The notes under the pieces are model-generated. The model was not told where the DNA came from, did no database searches, and was given only the letters and a program-made list of their open reading frames with translations. Below, one piece after another: positions 18,580 through 27,550 of a stretch of 64,000 bases of DNA (position 1 is the first letter of the stretch; each line of letters begins with the position of its first letter). This DNA comes from Opitutaceae bacterium. Lineage in GTDB: Bacteria; Verrucomicrobiota; Verrucomicrobiia; Opitutales; Opitutaceae. A program made the translations under genes and the position numbers. The stretch lies in contig JAIXWF010000013.1 in NCBI GenBank assembly GCA_027482185.1, positions 186,001 through 250,000 of the forward strand. Reading direction: 5' to 3'.

Positions 18580-19902
18580 GTGAACGTCCAACTGAATAAC
18601 GTCTCCGCCACCCGCAAGAGCCTCGTCGTCACGCTCGACGCGAGCGAAGTCGACGCCGAGCACCAGGCGGTGGTCGGGGAGATCGCCAAGATGGCTCGGA
18701 TCCCCGGTTTCCGTCCGGGCAAGGCTCCCGCGGCCATGGTCGCGAAGCGTTTTGCGAAGGAGATCGCGGAGGAGTTCAAGCAGAAGGTTGTCGCGAAGGC
18801 CTACCGCAGCGCGCTCGAAAAGGAGAAGCTCGAGGTGCTGAGCATCGTGAACGTCGAGGAAGGCGCGATCGCCGCCGGCACCGCCGCCACTGTCACGATC
18901 ACGCTCGACGTCCGGCCGGAGTTTGCCCTCCCGGATTACACCAATCTCAACACAGAGATCGCGCCGACCGAAGCCAGCGACGACGAAGTCGCCAAGGTGA
19001 TCGAAGGGCTCCGCGGCGAGGCCGCCGATTTCAAGGCCGCCGACCGGCCCGCGCAGAAGGGCGACTATGTGAAGCTTGCCTACGCAGGCAAAGTCGGCGC
19101 GCAGCCGATCGCCGAGATCGTGCCGGACAAGGCTCTTTACGGCCAGGTCCCGCAGACTTGGGAAGAAGTCGAAGGCACCAACGAGGGCGTGATCCCCGGC
19201 CTCGGCAAGCAACTCGCCGGCTTGAAGCCGGGCGACAAGAAGGACGTCACGATCGAATTCCCGGCCGAGTTCGCCGCGGCGCCCGCGCTGGCCGGCAAGT
19301 CCGCCGTGTACACGGTCGACGTGCAGGAAATCCGCGAGCGCGTGCTTCCGGAGCTCAATGCCGAATTCTTCAAGACGCAGCAGGTCGACGACCTCGCCGG
19401 CCTCCAGAGCAAGGTCCGCAACAATCTGAAGGCGCAGAAGGAATACCAGAATCGTTCCGCGCAGCGCCGCCAGGTGACCGAGCAACTGGCCGCCGCGGTC
19501 GATTTTCCGGTGCCGGATTCGATGGTCGAAGCGGAGACGCAGGGCGTGCTCCGCCAGTTCATCGAGGAGAACATGCGCCGCGGCGTGCCGGCGGAGCAGT
19601 TCGAGAAGGACAAGAAAGAGCTCTTCGAGGGCGCCAAGAAGGCCGCTTTCAACCGCGTGAAACTCCAGCTGATCCTCGCCCGCATCGCGGAGCAGGAAAA
19701 GATCGAGGTCACGAACGACGATCTGAACGAATTCCTCTACCGCGAGGCGATGCGCACGGGCCAGAAGCCCGACAAGTTTGCCAAGACGCTGGCGAACGAC
19801 CGCGAGCAGCTCCGCTCGGTGCAGCAGTCGATCATTTTCGACAAGGCGGTTGATTTCCTCGTCGGCAAGGCTAAGGTCGCGACCGTCGAGCCGAAGGCTT
19901 GA
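18580..19902 (+). CDS. tig: Trigger factor (ribosome-associated chaperone, peptidyl-prolyl isomerase)
   Basis: A 440-residue protein with the three-domain layout of trigger factor: an N-terminal ribosome-docking domain with GFRPGKAP at 43-50, exactly where E. coli has its signature loop; a central FKBP-type PPIase domain (about 150-245, with [19 protein letters not shown]); and a long helical C-terminal chaperone domain ([14 protein letters not shown].., [16 protein letters not shown]). It binds the ribosome exit tunnel and shields nascent chains. The GTG at 18580 is chosen because it places the docking loop at the canonical position and lies downstream of the candidate promoter. No strong ribosome binding site is seen. 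clpP follows after 25 bases, the classic tig-clpP-clpX order. Confidence 0.95.
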   Translation: MNVQLNNVSATRKSLVVTLDASEVDAEHQAVVGEIAKMARIPGFRPGKAPAAMVAKRFAKEIAEEFKQKVVAKAYRSALEKEKLEVLSIVNVEEGAIAAGTAATVTITLDVRPEFALPDYTNLNTEIAPTEASDDEVAKVIEGLRGEAADFKAADRPAQKGDYVKLAYAGKVGAQPIAEIVPDKALYGQVPQTWEEVEGTNEGVIPGLGKQLAGLKPGDKKDVTIEFPAEFAAAPALAGKSAVYTVDVQEIRERVLPELNAEFFKTQQVDDLAGLQSKVRNNLKAQKEYQNRSAQRRQVTEQLAAAVDFPVPDSMVEAETQGVLRQFIEENMRRGVPAEQFEKDKKELFEGAKKAAFNRVKLQLILARIAEQEKIEVTNDDLNEFLYREAMRTGQKPDKFAKTLANDREQLRSVQQSIIFDKAVDFLVGKAKVATVEPKA

Positions 19903-19927
19903 CCGTCCAGCAACCTTCCTTCCTCCC

Positions 19928-20542
19928 GTGAGCTACTACGTTCCCATCGTCCTTGAAAACACCGGCCGCGGCGAGCGGTCGATGGACATCTACTCCCGTC
20001 TGCTGAAGGACCGGATCATTTTCATCGGGACGCCGATCGACGACGTGGTAGCCAACTTGGTCATCGCGCAGATGCTGTTTCTGCAGATGGAGGATTCGAA
20101 GAAGGACATCCACCTGTACATCAATTCCCCCGGCGGCGTCGTCACCGGCGGGATGGCGATCTACGACACGATGAACTTCCTGCAGTGCGACATCGTCACG
20201 TACTGCGTGGGCATGGCCGCGAGCATGAGCACGGTGCTCCTGGCGGCCGGGACCAAGGGCAAACGTTTCGCGCTGCCGAACAGCCGCGTGATGATTCACC
20301 AGCCGAGCGGCGGCGCCGGCGGGCAGACTTCCGACATCGCGATCGCGGCGCGGGAAATCCTGCGTTGGCGCAAGACCCTCAACGAGGCGATCGCCAAGCA
20401 CACCGGCAAGTCGGCCGAGCAGATCGAGAAGGATTCCGACCGCGACTACTATCTCAGCGCCCCCGAGGCGAAGGAGTACGGTATCGTCGACCACGTCGTG
20501 GCTTCGACCCGCGAGGCCGAGAAGGTCGTCAAGGCCGCCTGA
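19928..20542 (+). CDS. clpP: ATP-dependent Clp protease, proteolytic subunit
   Basis: A 204-residue serine protease subunit that forms the double-heptamer chamber fed by ClpX or ClpA. The catalytic triad is Ser99 (GMAASMST), His124 ([10 protein letters not shown]) and Asp173 ([15 protein letters not shown]). Substrate-binding segment [17 protein letters not shown] is intact. The active-site stretch reads GMAASMST instead of the more usual GQAASMGA, a modest variation. The start is a GTG at 19928, giving [20 protein letters not shown], which matches family N-termini (YVPIVVE..GRGER). It sits 25 bases after tig and 107 bases before clpX; co-transcription is likely. Confidence 0.95.
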   Translation: MSYYVPIVLENTGRGERSMDIYSRLLKDRIIFIGTPIDDVVANLVIAQMLFLQMEDSKKDIHLYINSPGGVVTGGMAIYDTMNFLQCDIVTYCVGMAASMSTVLLAAGTKGKRFALPNSRVMIHQPSGGAGGQTSDIAIAAREILRWRKTLNEAIAKHTGKSAEQIEKDSDRDYYLSAPEAKEYGIVDHVVASTREAEKVVKAA

Positions 20543-20649
20543 TTTCCGTCGGCGGCAGGTTGAAAATACCGCCCGGCCGGCCAAGCGGCCGCGTGAGTCA
20601 TCCGCCAAACGCATCTCGACACCGGTAACCGGTCGGTCACCTTCGCCCC

Positions 20650-21942
20650 ATGGCTAAATCGGCGCGCATGACTCTCTGCTCGTTCTGCGGGAAGTCGCAG
20701 GCGGAGGTGAAGAAGATCATCGCGGGTCCGGGCGTCTACATTTGCGACTCCTGCGTCAATGTCTGCAAGACGATCATCGACCGCGAGGTGAAGGCGCCGG
20801 CCGCCGACGCGAAACCCGCGTTTCGGCTCGTTAAGCCGTCCGAGATCAAGAAGACGCTCGACGATTACGTCATCGGCCAGGATCACGCCAAGAAGGTGCT
20901 CTCGGTCGCCGTCTACAACCATTACAAGCGGCTGATGTTCGACTCGGGCCAGACAAAGGACTCGGCTGCGATCTCGCCCGAGTTTTCCGACGTCGAGGTC
21001 GAGAAGAGCAACATCCTGCTCGTCGGGCCGACCGGCTCCGGCAAGACGTTGCTCGCCCGCACGCTCGCGAAAATTCTCGATGTGCCGTTCGCGATTTCGG
21101 ATGCGACCACGCTGACAGAGGCCGGCTACGTCGGCGAAGACGTGGAAAACGTCGTCCTGCGTCTGCTCCAATCCGCCAATTACGACGTCAAGAAGGCCGA
21201 GTGCGGCATCATCTACATCGACGAAATCGACAAGATCGGCCGCAAGACGGAGAACGTTTCGATCACGCGCGATGTTTCCGGCGAAGGCGTGCAGCAGGCG
21301 TTGCTGAAGATTCTCGAAGGGACGACGTGCAACGTGCCGCCGCAGGGCGGGCGCAAGCATCCGAACCAGGAATACATCCAGATCAATACGTCGAACATCC
21401 TCTTCGTCTGCGGCGGCGCATTCGTCGGGCTCGATTCGATCGTCCAGCGCCGCAAAGGCTCGCGCAGCCTCGGGTTTTCGTCGATCGCGGCGCAGCATGA
21501 GAACGCGCTCGATCCCGAGCAGATGATGAAGAGCCTCGCGCCCGAGGATCTGATCCGTTTCGGCATGATTCCCGAGTTCATCGGCCGCCTGCCGGTGGTC
21601 TCGGTGCTCGATCAGCTCAGCGTCGCGGATTTGGAGAAGATTTTGCTCCGGACGAAGAACGCGATGGTGAAGCAGTATTCCAAGCTGTTCGCCATGGACG
21701 GCGTCCGCCTCAAGCTCACGCCCGATGCCGTGAAGGCGATCGCGGCGAAGGCGATCGAACTGAAGACGGGCGCCCGCGCGCTGCGTTCGATCATGGAGAA
21801 TCTGATGCTCGAGGTGATGTACGAATTGCCGCAGCGCGACGACGTCGCGGAAGTGGTGATCGACGCCTCGGTGGTCGCGGGCCGGCGCAAGCCGACGCTG
21901 CGGCGCGCGGCGAAGGCCGAGCCGAAGCAGGACGCGGCCTGA
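20650..21942 (+). CDS. clpX: ATP-dependent Clp protease, ATP-binding unfoldase ClpX
   Basis: A 430-residue AAA+ unfoldase that feeds proteins to ClpP. Visible parts: C4 zinc-binding domain (Cys10, Cys13, Cys32, Cys35); Walker A GPTGSGKT at 126-133; pore loop GYVGE at 159-163; Walker B with Asp191-Glu192; ClpP-docking loop with LGF at 274-276 in place of the common IGF; sensor region [21 protein letters not shown] near the C-terminus. Its own ClpP reads GMAASM at the active site, but the docking loop change is conservative. ATG at 20668 (MTLCSFCG) is an alternative start that would still keep the zinc domain. Confidence 0.96.
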   Translation: MAKSARMTLCSFCGKSQAEVKKIIAGPGVYICDSCVNVCKTIIDREVKAPAADAKPAFRLVKPSEIKKTLDDYVIGQDHAKKVLSVAVYNHYKRLMFDSGQTKDSAAISPEFSDVEVEKSNILLVGPTGSGKTLLARTLAKILDVPFAISDATTLTEAGYVGEDVENVVLRLLQSANYDVKKAECGIIYIDEIDKIGRKTENVSITRDVSGEGVQQALLKILEGTTCNVPPQGGRKHPNQEYIQINTSNILFVCGGAFVGLDSIVQRRKGSRSLGFSSIAAQHENALDPEQMMKSLAPEDLIRFGMIPEFIGRLPVVSVLDQLSVADLEKILLRTKNAMVKQYSKLFAMDGVRLKLTPDAVKAIAAKAIELKTGARALRSIMENLMLEVMYELPQRDDVAEVVIDASVVAGRRKPTLRRAAKAEPKQDAA

Positions 21943-21960
21943 GTGCCGCGATGGGCGGCG

Positions 21961-21998
21961 GGCAAGTCTGCGGCCACGTGAGCCGCAGCGGAGTTGCC
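21961..21998. terminator. Hairpin between convergent clpX and M42 peptidase genes
   Basis: CTGCGGC at 21968-21974 pairs perfectly with GCCGCAG at 21982-21988 around a 7-base loop, and the stem is extended by GGCAA (21961-21965) against TTGCC (21994-21998). It lies between two convergent stops. There is no T-run on either side, so it is at best a GC-rich, possibly Rho-assisted, bidirectional stop. Confidence 0.5.
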
Positions 21999-22008
21999 TA
22001 GGGCGAAT

Positions 22009-23076
22009 TTACCAGTGGCCGTAGTCGCCCGGCTGGAGACTCTTCGCAAACTCGACGAGCAGCTGCACGCAGCGTTCCACGTCCTCGAGATCGACGACCT
22101 CGCTCGGCGTGTGCATGTAGCGCAGCGGCACGCTCACAAGGCCCGTGGCGATGCCGCCACGGCCCATCTGGATCGCACGGGCGTCGGTGCCGGTGGGGCG
22201 CGGATCGGCCTCGATTTGGAACGGAATCTTCAGTTTGCGCGCGGCCTTGAGCAGCCGGTCGTAGACCTTGGGATTGATGTTGGCGCCGCGGCAAAGGATC
22301 GGGCCGCCACCGAGTTTCGTTTCGCCGAACTTCCGGTTGTCGCAATCCGGGTGGTCGGTGGCGTGGGCGACATCGACCGCGATCGCGAGGTGCGGATTGA
22401 CGAGATAGGCGGCGGTGGTCGCGCCGCGGACGCCGATTTCTTCCTGGGCCGTGGCGACGCTGACGACCTTGGCTGAGAGTTTCTTCCGTTCTTTGGCCAG
22501 GCGGATGAGCGCCTCGCCGACGATGTAGGCGCCGACCTTGTTGTCGAAGGCGCGCGCGGTGCCGATGCTGCCGCGGATCAATTCGAGTTCATGGTCGTAG
22601 GTGGCGACGTCGCCGATGCTCACGCATTCGAGCGCCTCGGCCTTCGAGCGGACGCCGATGTCGATCCAGATCTCGTGCTTCTTCGGCACCTTCTTCCGGT
22701 CCTCTTCATCCATCAGATGGATGGCGCGCTTGCCGGTGACGCCTTTGACGGGGCCGTTGGCGGTGCGGATGATCACGCGGCGGCCGGAGATCACGCTGAG
22801 GTCGTGGCCGCCGATGGTGTCGAAGTAGAGGTAACCGTCCTTGTTGATGTAGGTGATCATCAACCCGAGCTCGTCCATGTGGCCGGCGAACATCAGCACG
22901 GGATCGCCGGAGGGGTTGAGCGTGGCGAGCCGGTTGCCGAGCGCGTCCTTGTCGTAGGCGTCGGCGGCGGGGTTGACGTAGTGGTCGAAGACGGTCTGCG
23001 CTTCGTTTTCGTAGCCCGACGGCGAACGGGCATGGAGCAAATCCGCGAGGAACGGGGGCACGGCGTAGGACGGCAT
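22009..23076 (-). CDS. M42 family metallo-aminopeptidase (FrvX/PepA-glutamyl aminopeptidase type)
   Basis: A 355-residue cytosolic peptidase of the kind that forms tetrahedral 12-subunit particles and trims peptides from the N-terminus, often downstream of proteases such as Clp. All expected di-metal and catalytic residues are present: His66 and Asp68 (GHMDELG), bridging Asp178 (ARAFDNKVG), catalytic Glu212 and Glu213 (AQEEIGVRG), Asp235 (AVDVAHATDHP) and His322 (YMHTPSE). The length is normal. The ATG at 23076 is chosen; a GTG at 23097 would add seven residues. It is divergent from hisA, with only 47 bases between the starts, so the promoters overlap. Confidence 0.9.
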   Translation of the reverse strand: MPSYAVPPFLADLLHARSPSGYENEAQTVFDHYVNPAADAYDKDALGNRLATLNPSGDPVLMFAGHMDELGLMITYINKDGYLYFDTIGGHDLSVISGRRVIIRTANGPVKGVTGKRAIHLMDEEDRKKVPKKHEIWIDIGVRSKAEALECVSIGDVATYDHELELIRGSIGTARAFDNKVGAYIVGEALIRLAKERKKLSAKVVSVATAQEEIGVRGATTAAYLVNPHLAIAVDVAHATDHPDCDNRKFGETKLGGGPILCRGANINPKVYDRLLKAARKLKIPFQIEADPRPTGTDARAIQMGRGGIATGLVSVPLRYMHTPSEVVDLEDVERCVQLLVEFAKSLQPGDYGHW

Positions 23077-23123
23077 GGTTTTAGTCTCGCGCCGCACGCC
23101 GGCGGCGCAAAGCGTTTTTGCGC

Positions 23124-23849
23124 ATGACGATTTATCCAGCGATCGACATCAAGGGTGGCCGGTGCGTGCGTTTGACGCAAGGCCGCGCCGACCAGGAGAC
23201 CGTCTACGCCGAGAATCCGGCGGACGTCGCCGCCGAGTTCAAGGCGGCGGGCAGCGGCTGGGTGCATGTGGTGGATCTCGACGGGGCGTTCGCGGGCGAG
23301 CCGCAGAATCTGGCCGCCGTGCAGGCGATCGCGGCGCTCGGAATGAAGGTGCAGCTCGGCGGAGGGCTGCGCACGCGGGCGGCGGTGGAGCGTGCGCTCG
23401 GCTTCGGCGTGAGCCGCGTGGTGATCGGCACGCGGGCGGCGGAGAGCGAAGCCTTTGTCGGCGAACTGGTGCAGGCCTTCGGGGCCAAAGTCGCCGTCGG
23501 CATCGACGCGAAGGACGGCAAGGTTGCGGTCAAAGGGTGGGTCGACACGACCGGCACCGGGGCCCTCGACCTCGCGAAACGCATGGGCGCCCTCGGCGTC
23601 CGCACGCTCATCTATACCGACATCGGCACCGACGGCATGCTGACGGGACCGAATTTCGCCGCGCAGGAAGCGATGCTCGCCCTGGGTGCGGCCAACGTCA
23701 TCGCGAGCGGCGGCGTGAGCCGGCGCGAGGACGTGGTCGGACTAGCGGACCTGGCGCGCCGCCGGACCAACCTCGACGGCGTGATCGTCGGCAAAGCGCT
23801 TTACGAGAAACGCGTCACGTTGCCCGATCTGCTCGAGCTCGCCCGCTGA
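23124..23849 (+). CDS. hisA: Phosphoribosylformimino-5-aminoimidazole carboxamide ribotide isomerase
   Basis: A 241-residue TIM barrel that catalyses the Amadori rearrangement (ProFAR to PRFAR) in histidine biosynthesis. Hallmarks: YPAIDIKGGRCVRL with catalytic Asp8, VQLGGGLRT, VGIDAKDGK with the second catalytic Asp128, YTDIGTDGMLTGPN, and the two phosphate-binding GG/GK loops (ASGGVSRREDV, IVGKALYE). The ATG at 23124 (MTIYPAID) is chosen; a TTG two codons upstream is unlikely. It is an isolated his gene, not next to hisF or hisH. It converges with the tail of the polysaccharide operon, with 15 bases between the stops. Confidence 0.95.
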   Translation: MTIYPAIDIKGGRCVRLTQGRADQETVYAENPADVAAEFKAAGSGWVHVVDLDGAFAGEPQNLAAVQAIAALGMKVQLGGGLRTRAAVERALGFGVSRVVIGTRAAESEAFVGELVQAFGAKVAVGIDAKDGKVAVKGWVDTTGTGALDLAKRMGALGVRTLIYTDIGTDGMLTGPNFAAQEAMLALGAANVIASGGVSRREDVVGLADLARRRTNLDGVIVGKALYEKRVTLPDLLELAR

Positions 23850-23864
23850 AGCGGCGCCGCGGAC

Positions 23865-24641
23865 TTACGCCGGCTCGAACCAGTAGTCGCCACCGCTGCG
23901 GAGCGGCGGGTTTTTCGCGCCGTCGTCCGCGCCGATTTCGCGCCACCGGTAACCCAAGGGGCCGAGTACGGCCAGCATGCCGTCGGCTTCCTGCGGGCTG
24001 TGGCAGCCGACGACCAAAATCGGTCGGTGGGCGGACAACGTTGCCTGCATCCCGAGCAGGGCGCGGTGGGCGTGGCCCTCGACGTCGATCTTGACGAAAT
24101 GCGGCGGCCGCAGCGTGCCGGCTGCGACGAGGTCGTCGGCCCGGACGATCGCGACCCGGTGCCGGGCGGATCCGGCCGCGGTCACTTCGCCTTCGTAGGC
24201 GAGGTGGGACGTGGTGGAGGCGAAGAGCCCGGTGCCGAGCAGGTCGGCGGAACCGGCGCGGTCGGAAACGGCGACGTTGAACGATTTCAGCCACGGCAGG
24301 CGATTGCGCCGCCGGTGGAGTTCGAGCCGGGCGAAGTTTTCCGGATTCGGCTCGAAGGCGGCGACCTCGCCGCCGGGGCCGACGCGGCGGGCGAGGCCGA
24401 CGCTGTAGAGCCCGAAGTGGGCACCGAGGTCCCAGCAGCACCAGCCGTCGATCCGTCCGCCGCCGAGGGCGGCAAGGGCGGCCTGGGTGGCCGGCTCGTG
24501 GTCGCCCCGCCAGTACGAGGAGTACGGATACAGGGACCAGCGGGCGCCGGCGGCGAAGCCGCGGCGGACGCGGACCGGCCAGCGGTCCAACCGCGTGGCG
24601 CGGAGCACCCGGCCGGCGAGAGCGGACCAGCGCGGGTTCAT
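23865..24641 (-). CDS. FkbM-family methyltransferase (last gene of the polysaccharide operon)
   Basis: A 258-residue SAM-dependent methyltransferase. The SAM-binding motif I is CCWDLGAHFGLYSVGLA, the acidic motif II is VAAFEPNPENFARL, and the FkbM C-terminal signature is HFVKIDVEGHAHRALLGM. Members of this family methylate hydroxyls of sugars and secondary metabolites, so a role in sugar O-methylation fits the neighbourhood. The ATG overlaps the stop of the oxidoreductase gene by 4 bases (ATGA), which argues for translational coupling. It is the 3'-most gene of the 36-gene run. Confidence 0.82.
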   Translation of the reverse strand: MNPRWSALAGRVLRATRLDRWPVRVRRGFAAGARWSLYPYSSYWRGDHEPATQAALAALGGGRIDGWCCWDLGAHFGLYSVGLARRVGPGGEVAAFEPNPENFARLELHRRRNRLPWLKSFNVAVSDRAGSADLLGTGLFASTTSHLAYEGEVTAAGSARHRVAIVRADDLVAAGTLRPPHFVKIDVEGHAHRALLGMQATLSAHRPILVVGCHSPQEADGMLAVLGPLGYRWREIGADDGAKNPPLRSGGDYWFEPA

Positions 24642-26026
24642 GCGGGGCGGATCCGGTCCGCGAGGTCCTCGAGCGGGTAGGTGACGATTTCGGCGAGGGT
24701 CGGATGGTACCACGGCGCCCGGAGCAGATCGAAGACGGTCGCCCGCATGGCCAACGGACCGCTGAAGGCATGGATCAATTCGCCGGCGTCCTTGCCGACG
24801 ATCTCGGCGCCGAGAATCCGGCCGCGCTTGGGTTCGGCAATCACCTTCACGTAACCGTAGTTGGCTTCCATGAGGATCGATTTCCCGTGGTCGTTGAACG
24901 GATAGCTGGCCGCGAGGAACGGCACGCCGTCGGCCGCAAGATCGGCTTCGAGCCGGCCGATGGTCGCGAGTTGCGGATCGGTGAAGACGACGTTGAGCAG
25001 GAGCGAGTAGTCGACGGGCTTGAGCCGCTTCACGCCCGCGGCGTGGCGGGCGGCCAGTTCGCCCTGCTGGATCGCGATGTGGACGATTTCCGCGGGACCG
25101 GCGCAGTCGCCGGCGGCGTAGATGTGCGGAACGTTCGTCTGCTGCCAACGGTTGGTGCCGATGCGGCCGTTGGGCGCGGTGCGGATGCCCGCGGCGGCGA
25201 GATCGAGGCCGCCGGTCGCGGGCTCCCGGCCGAGAGCGTTGAACAGATGGGCGGCGCGGCGGCGGATGACGCGGCCGTTCTGCACGAACGTGACGCCGAA
25301 CCCGCGCGCGTCCCGGGTGACTTCCTGCAATTGGGTGCCGGCGAACAACTCGATGCCCTCGTCGACGAACGCCTGCTGGACGACGGTCGAAGCCGCGGGC
25401 GAATGGTCGCGGAGAATGTTCGGGCTGCGCTGCACCAGCACGACACGGGAACCGATGCGGCGGAGGAATTGGGCCAGTTCGCAAGCGACGATGCCGCCGC
25501 CGAGGACGATGACGCTGGGGGGGACGAAATCGAGGTCGAGGATGTCGTCGCTCGTCCACGCGTTCGCTTCCGCGAGGCCGGGCACGGGCGGGATGCTGAC
25601 TTTGGAGCCGGTGCCGACGAGGATGTGTTTCGCCCGGATGCGGGTGCCGTCGGAGAGCGCGAGCGTGTGCGCGTCGACGAAGCGCGCCCGGGCCCGCAGC
25701 AGGTCGAATTTGCCGGAGGTGAGCGCCTGCAGGCGGTAGTCGGCGAACTCGCCGATGATTTTGCGTTTGCGGGCGTGCATCGCCCGCATGTCCGCGGCGG
25801 CGCGCGGGATTTTCAGGCCGAAGCTTGCGCCCTTCTGCGCGAGGTGCAGGACGTCGGCCATGTAGAGCAAGGTCTTCGACGGCATGCAGCCGCGGAGAAT
25901 GCAAAGGCCGCCGAGTTCCTTGGCGCCATCGACCACGGCGGTCTTCAGGCCGAGCGACACCGCGACGCGGGCGGCGTTGAAGCCGGCGCTGCCGCCGCCG
26001 ATGGCCACAAAATCGTAGGTCTTCAT
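24638..26026 (-). CDS. FAD-dependent pyridine nucleotide-disulfide oxidoreductase (dihydrolipoamide dehydrogenase-like)
   Basis: A 462-residue group I disulfide oxidoreductase. FAD site IGGGSAGFNAA near the N-terminus; redox-active pair Cys42 and Cys47 (GLCILRGCMPSK); NAD(P)H site VIVLGGGIVACELAQFL; second FAD motif YAAGDCAGPAEIV; C-terminal active-site His441 and Glu446 (WYHPTLAE). The CILRGC spacing and the absence of a C-terminal Cys pair resemble mercuric-reductase-like or transhydrogenase-like members without mercury function, or a dihydrolipoamide dehydrogenase not attached to a 2-oxoacid complex. The substrate is unknown. Its place inside a polysaccharide operon, overlapping the next gene by 4 bases, is unexplained. 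Confidence 0.85.
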   Translation of the reverse strand: MKTYDFVAIGGGSAGFNAARVAVSLGLKTAVVDGAKELGGLCILRGCMPSKTLLYMADVLHLAQKGASFGLKIPRAAADMRAMHARKRKIIGEFADYRLQALTSGKFDLLRARARFVDAHTLALSDGTRIRAKHILVGTGSKVSIPPVPGLAEANAWTSDDILDLDFVPPSVIVLGGGIVACELAQFLRRIGSRVVLVQRSPNILRDHSPAASTVVQQAFVDEGIELFAGTQLQEVTRDARGFGVTFVQNGRVIRRRAAHLFNALGREPATGGLDLAAAGIRTAPNGRIGTNRWQQTNVPHIYAAGDCAGPAEIVHIAIQQGELAARHAAGVKRLKPVDYSLLLNVVFTDPQLATIGRLEADLAADGVPFLAASYPFNDHGKSILMEANYGYVKVIAEPKRGRILGAEIVGKDAGELIHAFSGPLAMRATVFDLLRAPWYHPTLAEIVTYPLEDLADRIRPA

Positions 26027-26079
26027 GCGTGCGCTACCGGTACGGCGGACCGGACGGGGGCGCAAGGGCTTCCCCCGGG

Positions 26080-27537
26080 TCAAGGCGGCGGCTCGGCGCG
26101 GCGCACAAAAGCGACGAGCCCTTCGGCCCGACCGCTTGCGGCGAAGCCGGCGAGGGAGGCGCCGTCGTAGGCGCCGTTCGGGCCAGGCTCGAGCAGCAGG
26201 CCGGCGAAGTGGCCGGAGGAAATGAGGCCGCCGATGCCGCCGGCGGCGAAACGTTTGCCCGCGGCGCGGTCGAGCGGGTAGTTGAACGCCGGCATCGCCG
26301 GCGGGGTGCGCGGGTTGAGCCACGGCAGATTGAGGCGCAGATCGGAGCTGAAGCGCGGCTCGGGCAGCGCGCGGAACACCTGCCAGCGGCGGGCGAGTTG
26401 TTCCGCCTGCGGGCGGAGATCGATGCGGCCCGCCGCGCCCGCGAAAAGGCCGAGCTGCAGGGCGCACATGCCGGCGAACGCCGCCGGGGCCAACCGCGGA
26501 AGCGGCCGCACGGCGAGCGACGCGGCCGCGGCGAGCGCGAGCAGGGGGACAAGGGAGAAATAGTAGTTGGTGGCAGCGCCCAATTTGCAGGAACCGGCGA
26601 AGGCGAACAGCGCAAGGACCGGCAGACCGAGGCGGGCCAGACGCAGGGCATCGGCGGCGAGCGGGTTGCCGCCGGGAGCCGGCGGGCGCAGGAGACCCGG
26701 CAACGCGAGCAGCAGGAGCGGCGCAAGTTTCAGGACGGCGCCGGGCAGATGCGCGAGGCCCGGGCCGATGAAGAAGCGGTTGGTGACGGCGGTGCCGAAA
26801 AGCACGAGCCGGTAGCCGGGCCCACCGAGCGCGAGGGTGACGGCCACGGCCGCGGCAAGGACGCCAAGCAGGCCGGCGGCGAAACGGAATCGCCGCTCCG
26901 CGAGCAGGAAGAGGACGAACGCGCCCAAGCCGAGGAAGTAGGTCGGTTTGAAAGCCCACGCCGTGTAGAAGCCGGCCGCGGCGACGGCGAAAGCGAGCGT
27001 CGGCCGGGTGCGCAGCCAGCAGAGCCCGCCGGCCAGCGCGGCGGATTCGGCGGCGAGAGCCCAGACATCGGGCCGGACCGTGTGCGCCCACCAACCGACC
27101 AGCGGCCCGGCAAAGGCAAACGCCGCGAGGGCCGCCACGAGCCAGCGCCGCCCGGGGAGGATCCGGGCCAGGGCCAGGGCGAGCACGGTGGCACCCGCGA
27201 GGGCTCCCGCGGCCGTGACGAGGCGGCCGAACCGCGGCACGGCGGTGCCGTCGGCCAACGGCACCCATGGGCGCAGGGCGAGGCCGTAGGCGCGGTAGAA
27301 GGCCCAGTTGAAGTAGGCGGAGGCGAAGGGCCGCTCGAGCGGGTCGAGGTAAACGGTCTCGCCCCGGGCGGCGCGCCAGACCGCGTAGAAGCTTTCCTCT
27401 TCGTATCCGGACGTCACGGACGTTCCGGGCGCGACGGCCGTGACGGCGTAAGCCGCGGCGGCGCGGCGCGCCGCGAGGCCGGCGCACAGGAGCAAGGCCG
27501 CGGCGGCGAGGCACGAAAGAACGGAGGACGGCTTCAA
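26080..27537 (-). CDS. Polytopic membrane protein, GT-C-like glycosyltransferase
   Basis: A 485-residue protein with roughly 10 to 12 membrane segments. The first outside loop carries an acidic YEEESFYAVWRA stretch followed by Y-L-D-P, similar in place to the catalytic acidic loop of ArnT/PMT-type GT-C transferases that take sugars from polyprenyl-phosphate donors. The C-terminal ~120 residues are soluble, as in GT39 relatives. No close family can be named with certainty. It lies 53 bases upstream of the oxidoreductase (the largest gap in the operon) and 13 bases downstream of the phosphotransferase gene. Confidence 0.6.
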   Translation of the reverse strand: MKPSSVLSCLAAAALLLCAGLAARRAAAAYAVTAVAPGTSVTSGYEEESFYAVWRAARGETVYLDPLERPFASAYFNWAFYRAYGLALRPWVPLADGTAVPRFGRLVTAAGALAGATVLALALARILPGRRWLVAALAAFAFAGPLVGWWAHTVRPDVWALAAESAALAGGLCWLRTRPTLAFAVAAAGFYTAWAFKPTYFLGLGAFVLFLLAERRFRFAAGLLGVLAAAVAVTLALGGPGYRLVLFGTAVTNRFFIGPGLAHLPGAVLKLAPLLLLALPGLLRPPAPGGNPLAADALRLARLGLPVLALFAFAGSCKLGAATNYYFSLVPLLALAAAASLAVRPLPRLAPAAFAGMCALQLGLFAGAAGRIDLRPQAEQLARRWQVFRALPEPRFSSDLRLNLPWLNPRTPPAMPAFNYPLDRAAGKRFAAGGIGGLISSGHFAGLLLEPGPNGAYDGASLAGFAASGRAEGLVAFVRRAEPPP

Positions 27538-27550
27538 GGCGGGACCGCGT

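Noticed and set aside
23850-23864. GCGGCGCCGC palindrome between hisA and the last operon gene as terminator
   Set aside because: A 10-bp perfect palindrome without loop or T-run in a 15-base gap; too little to call.
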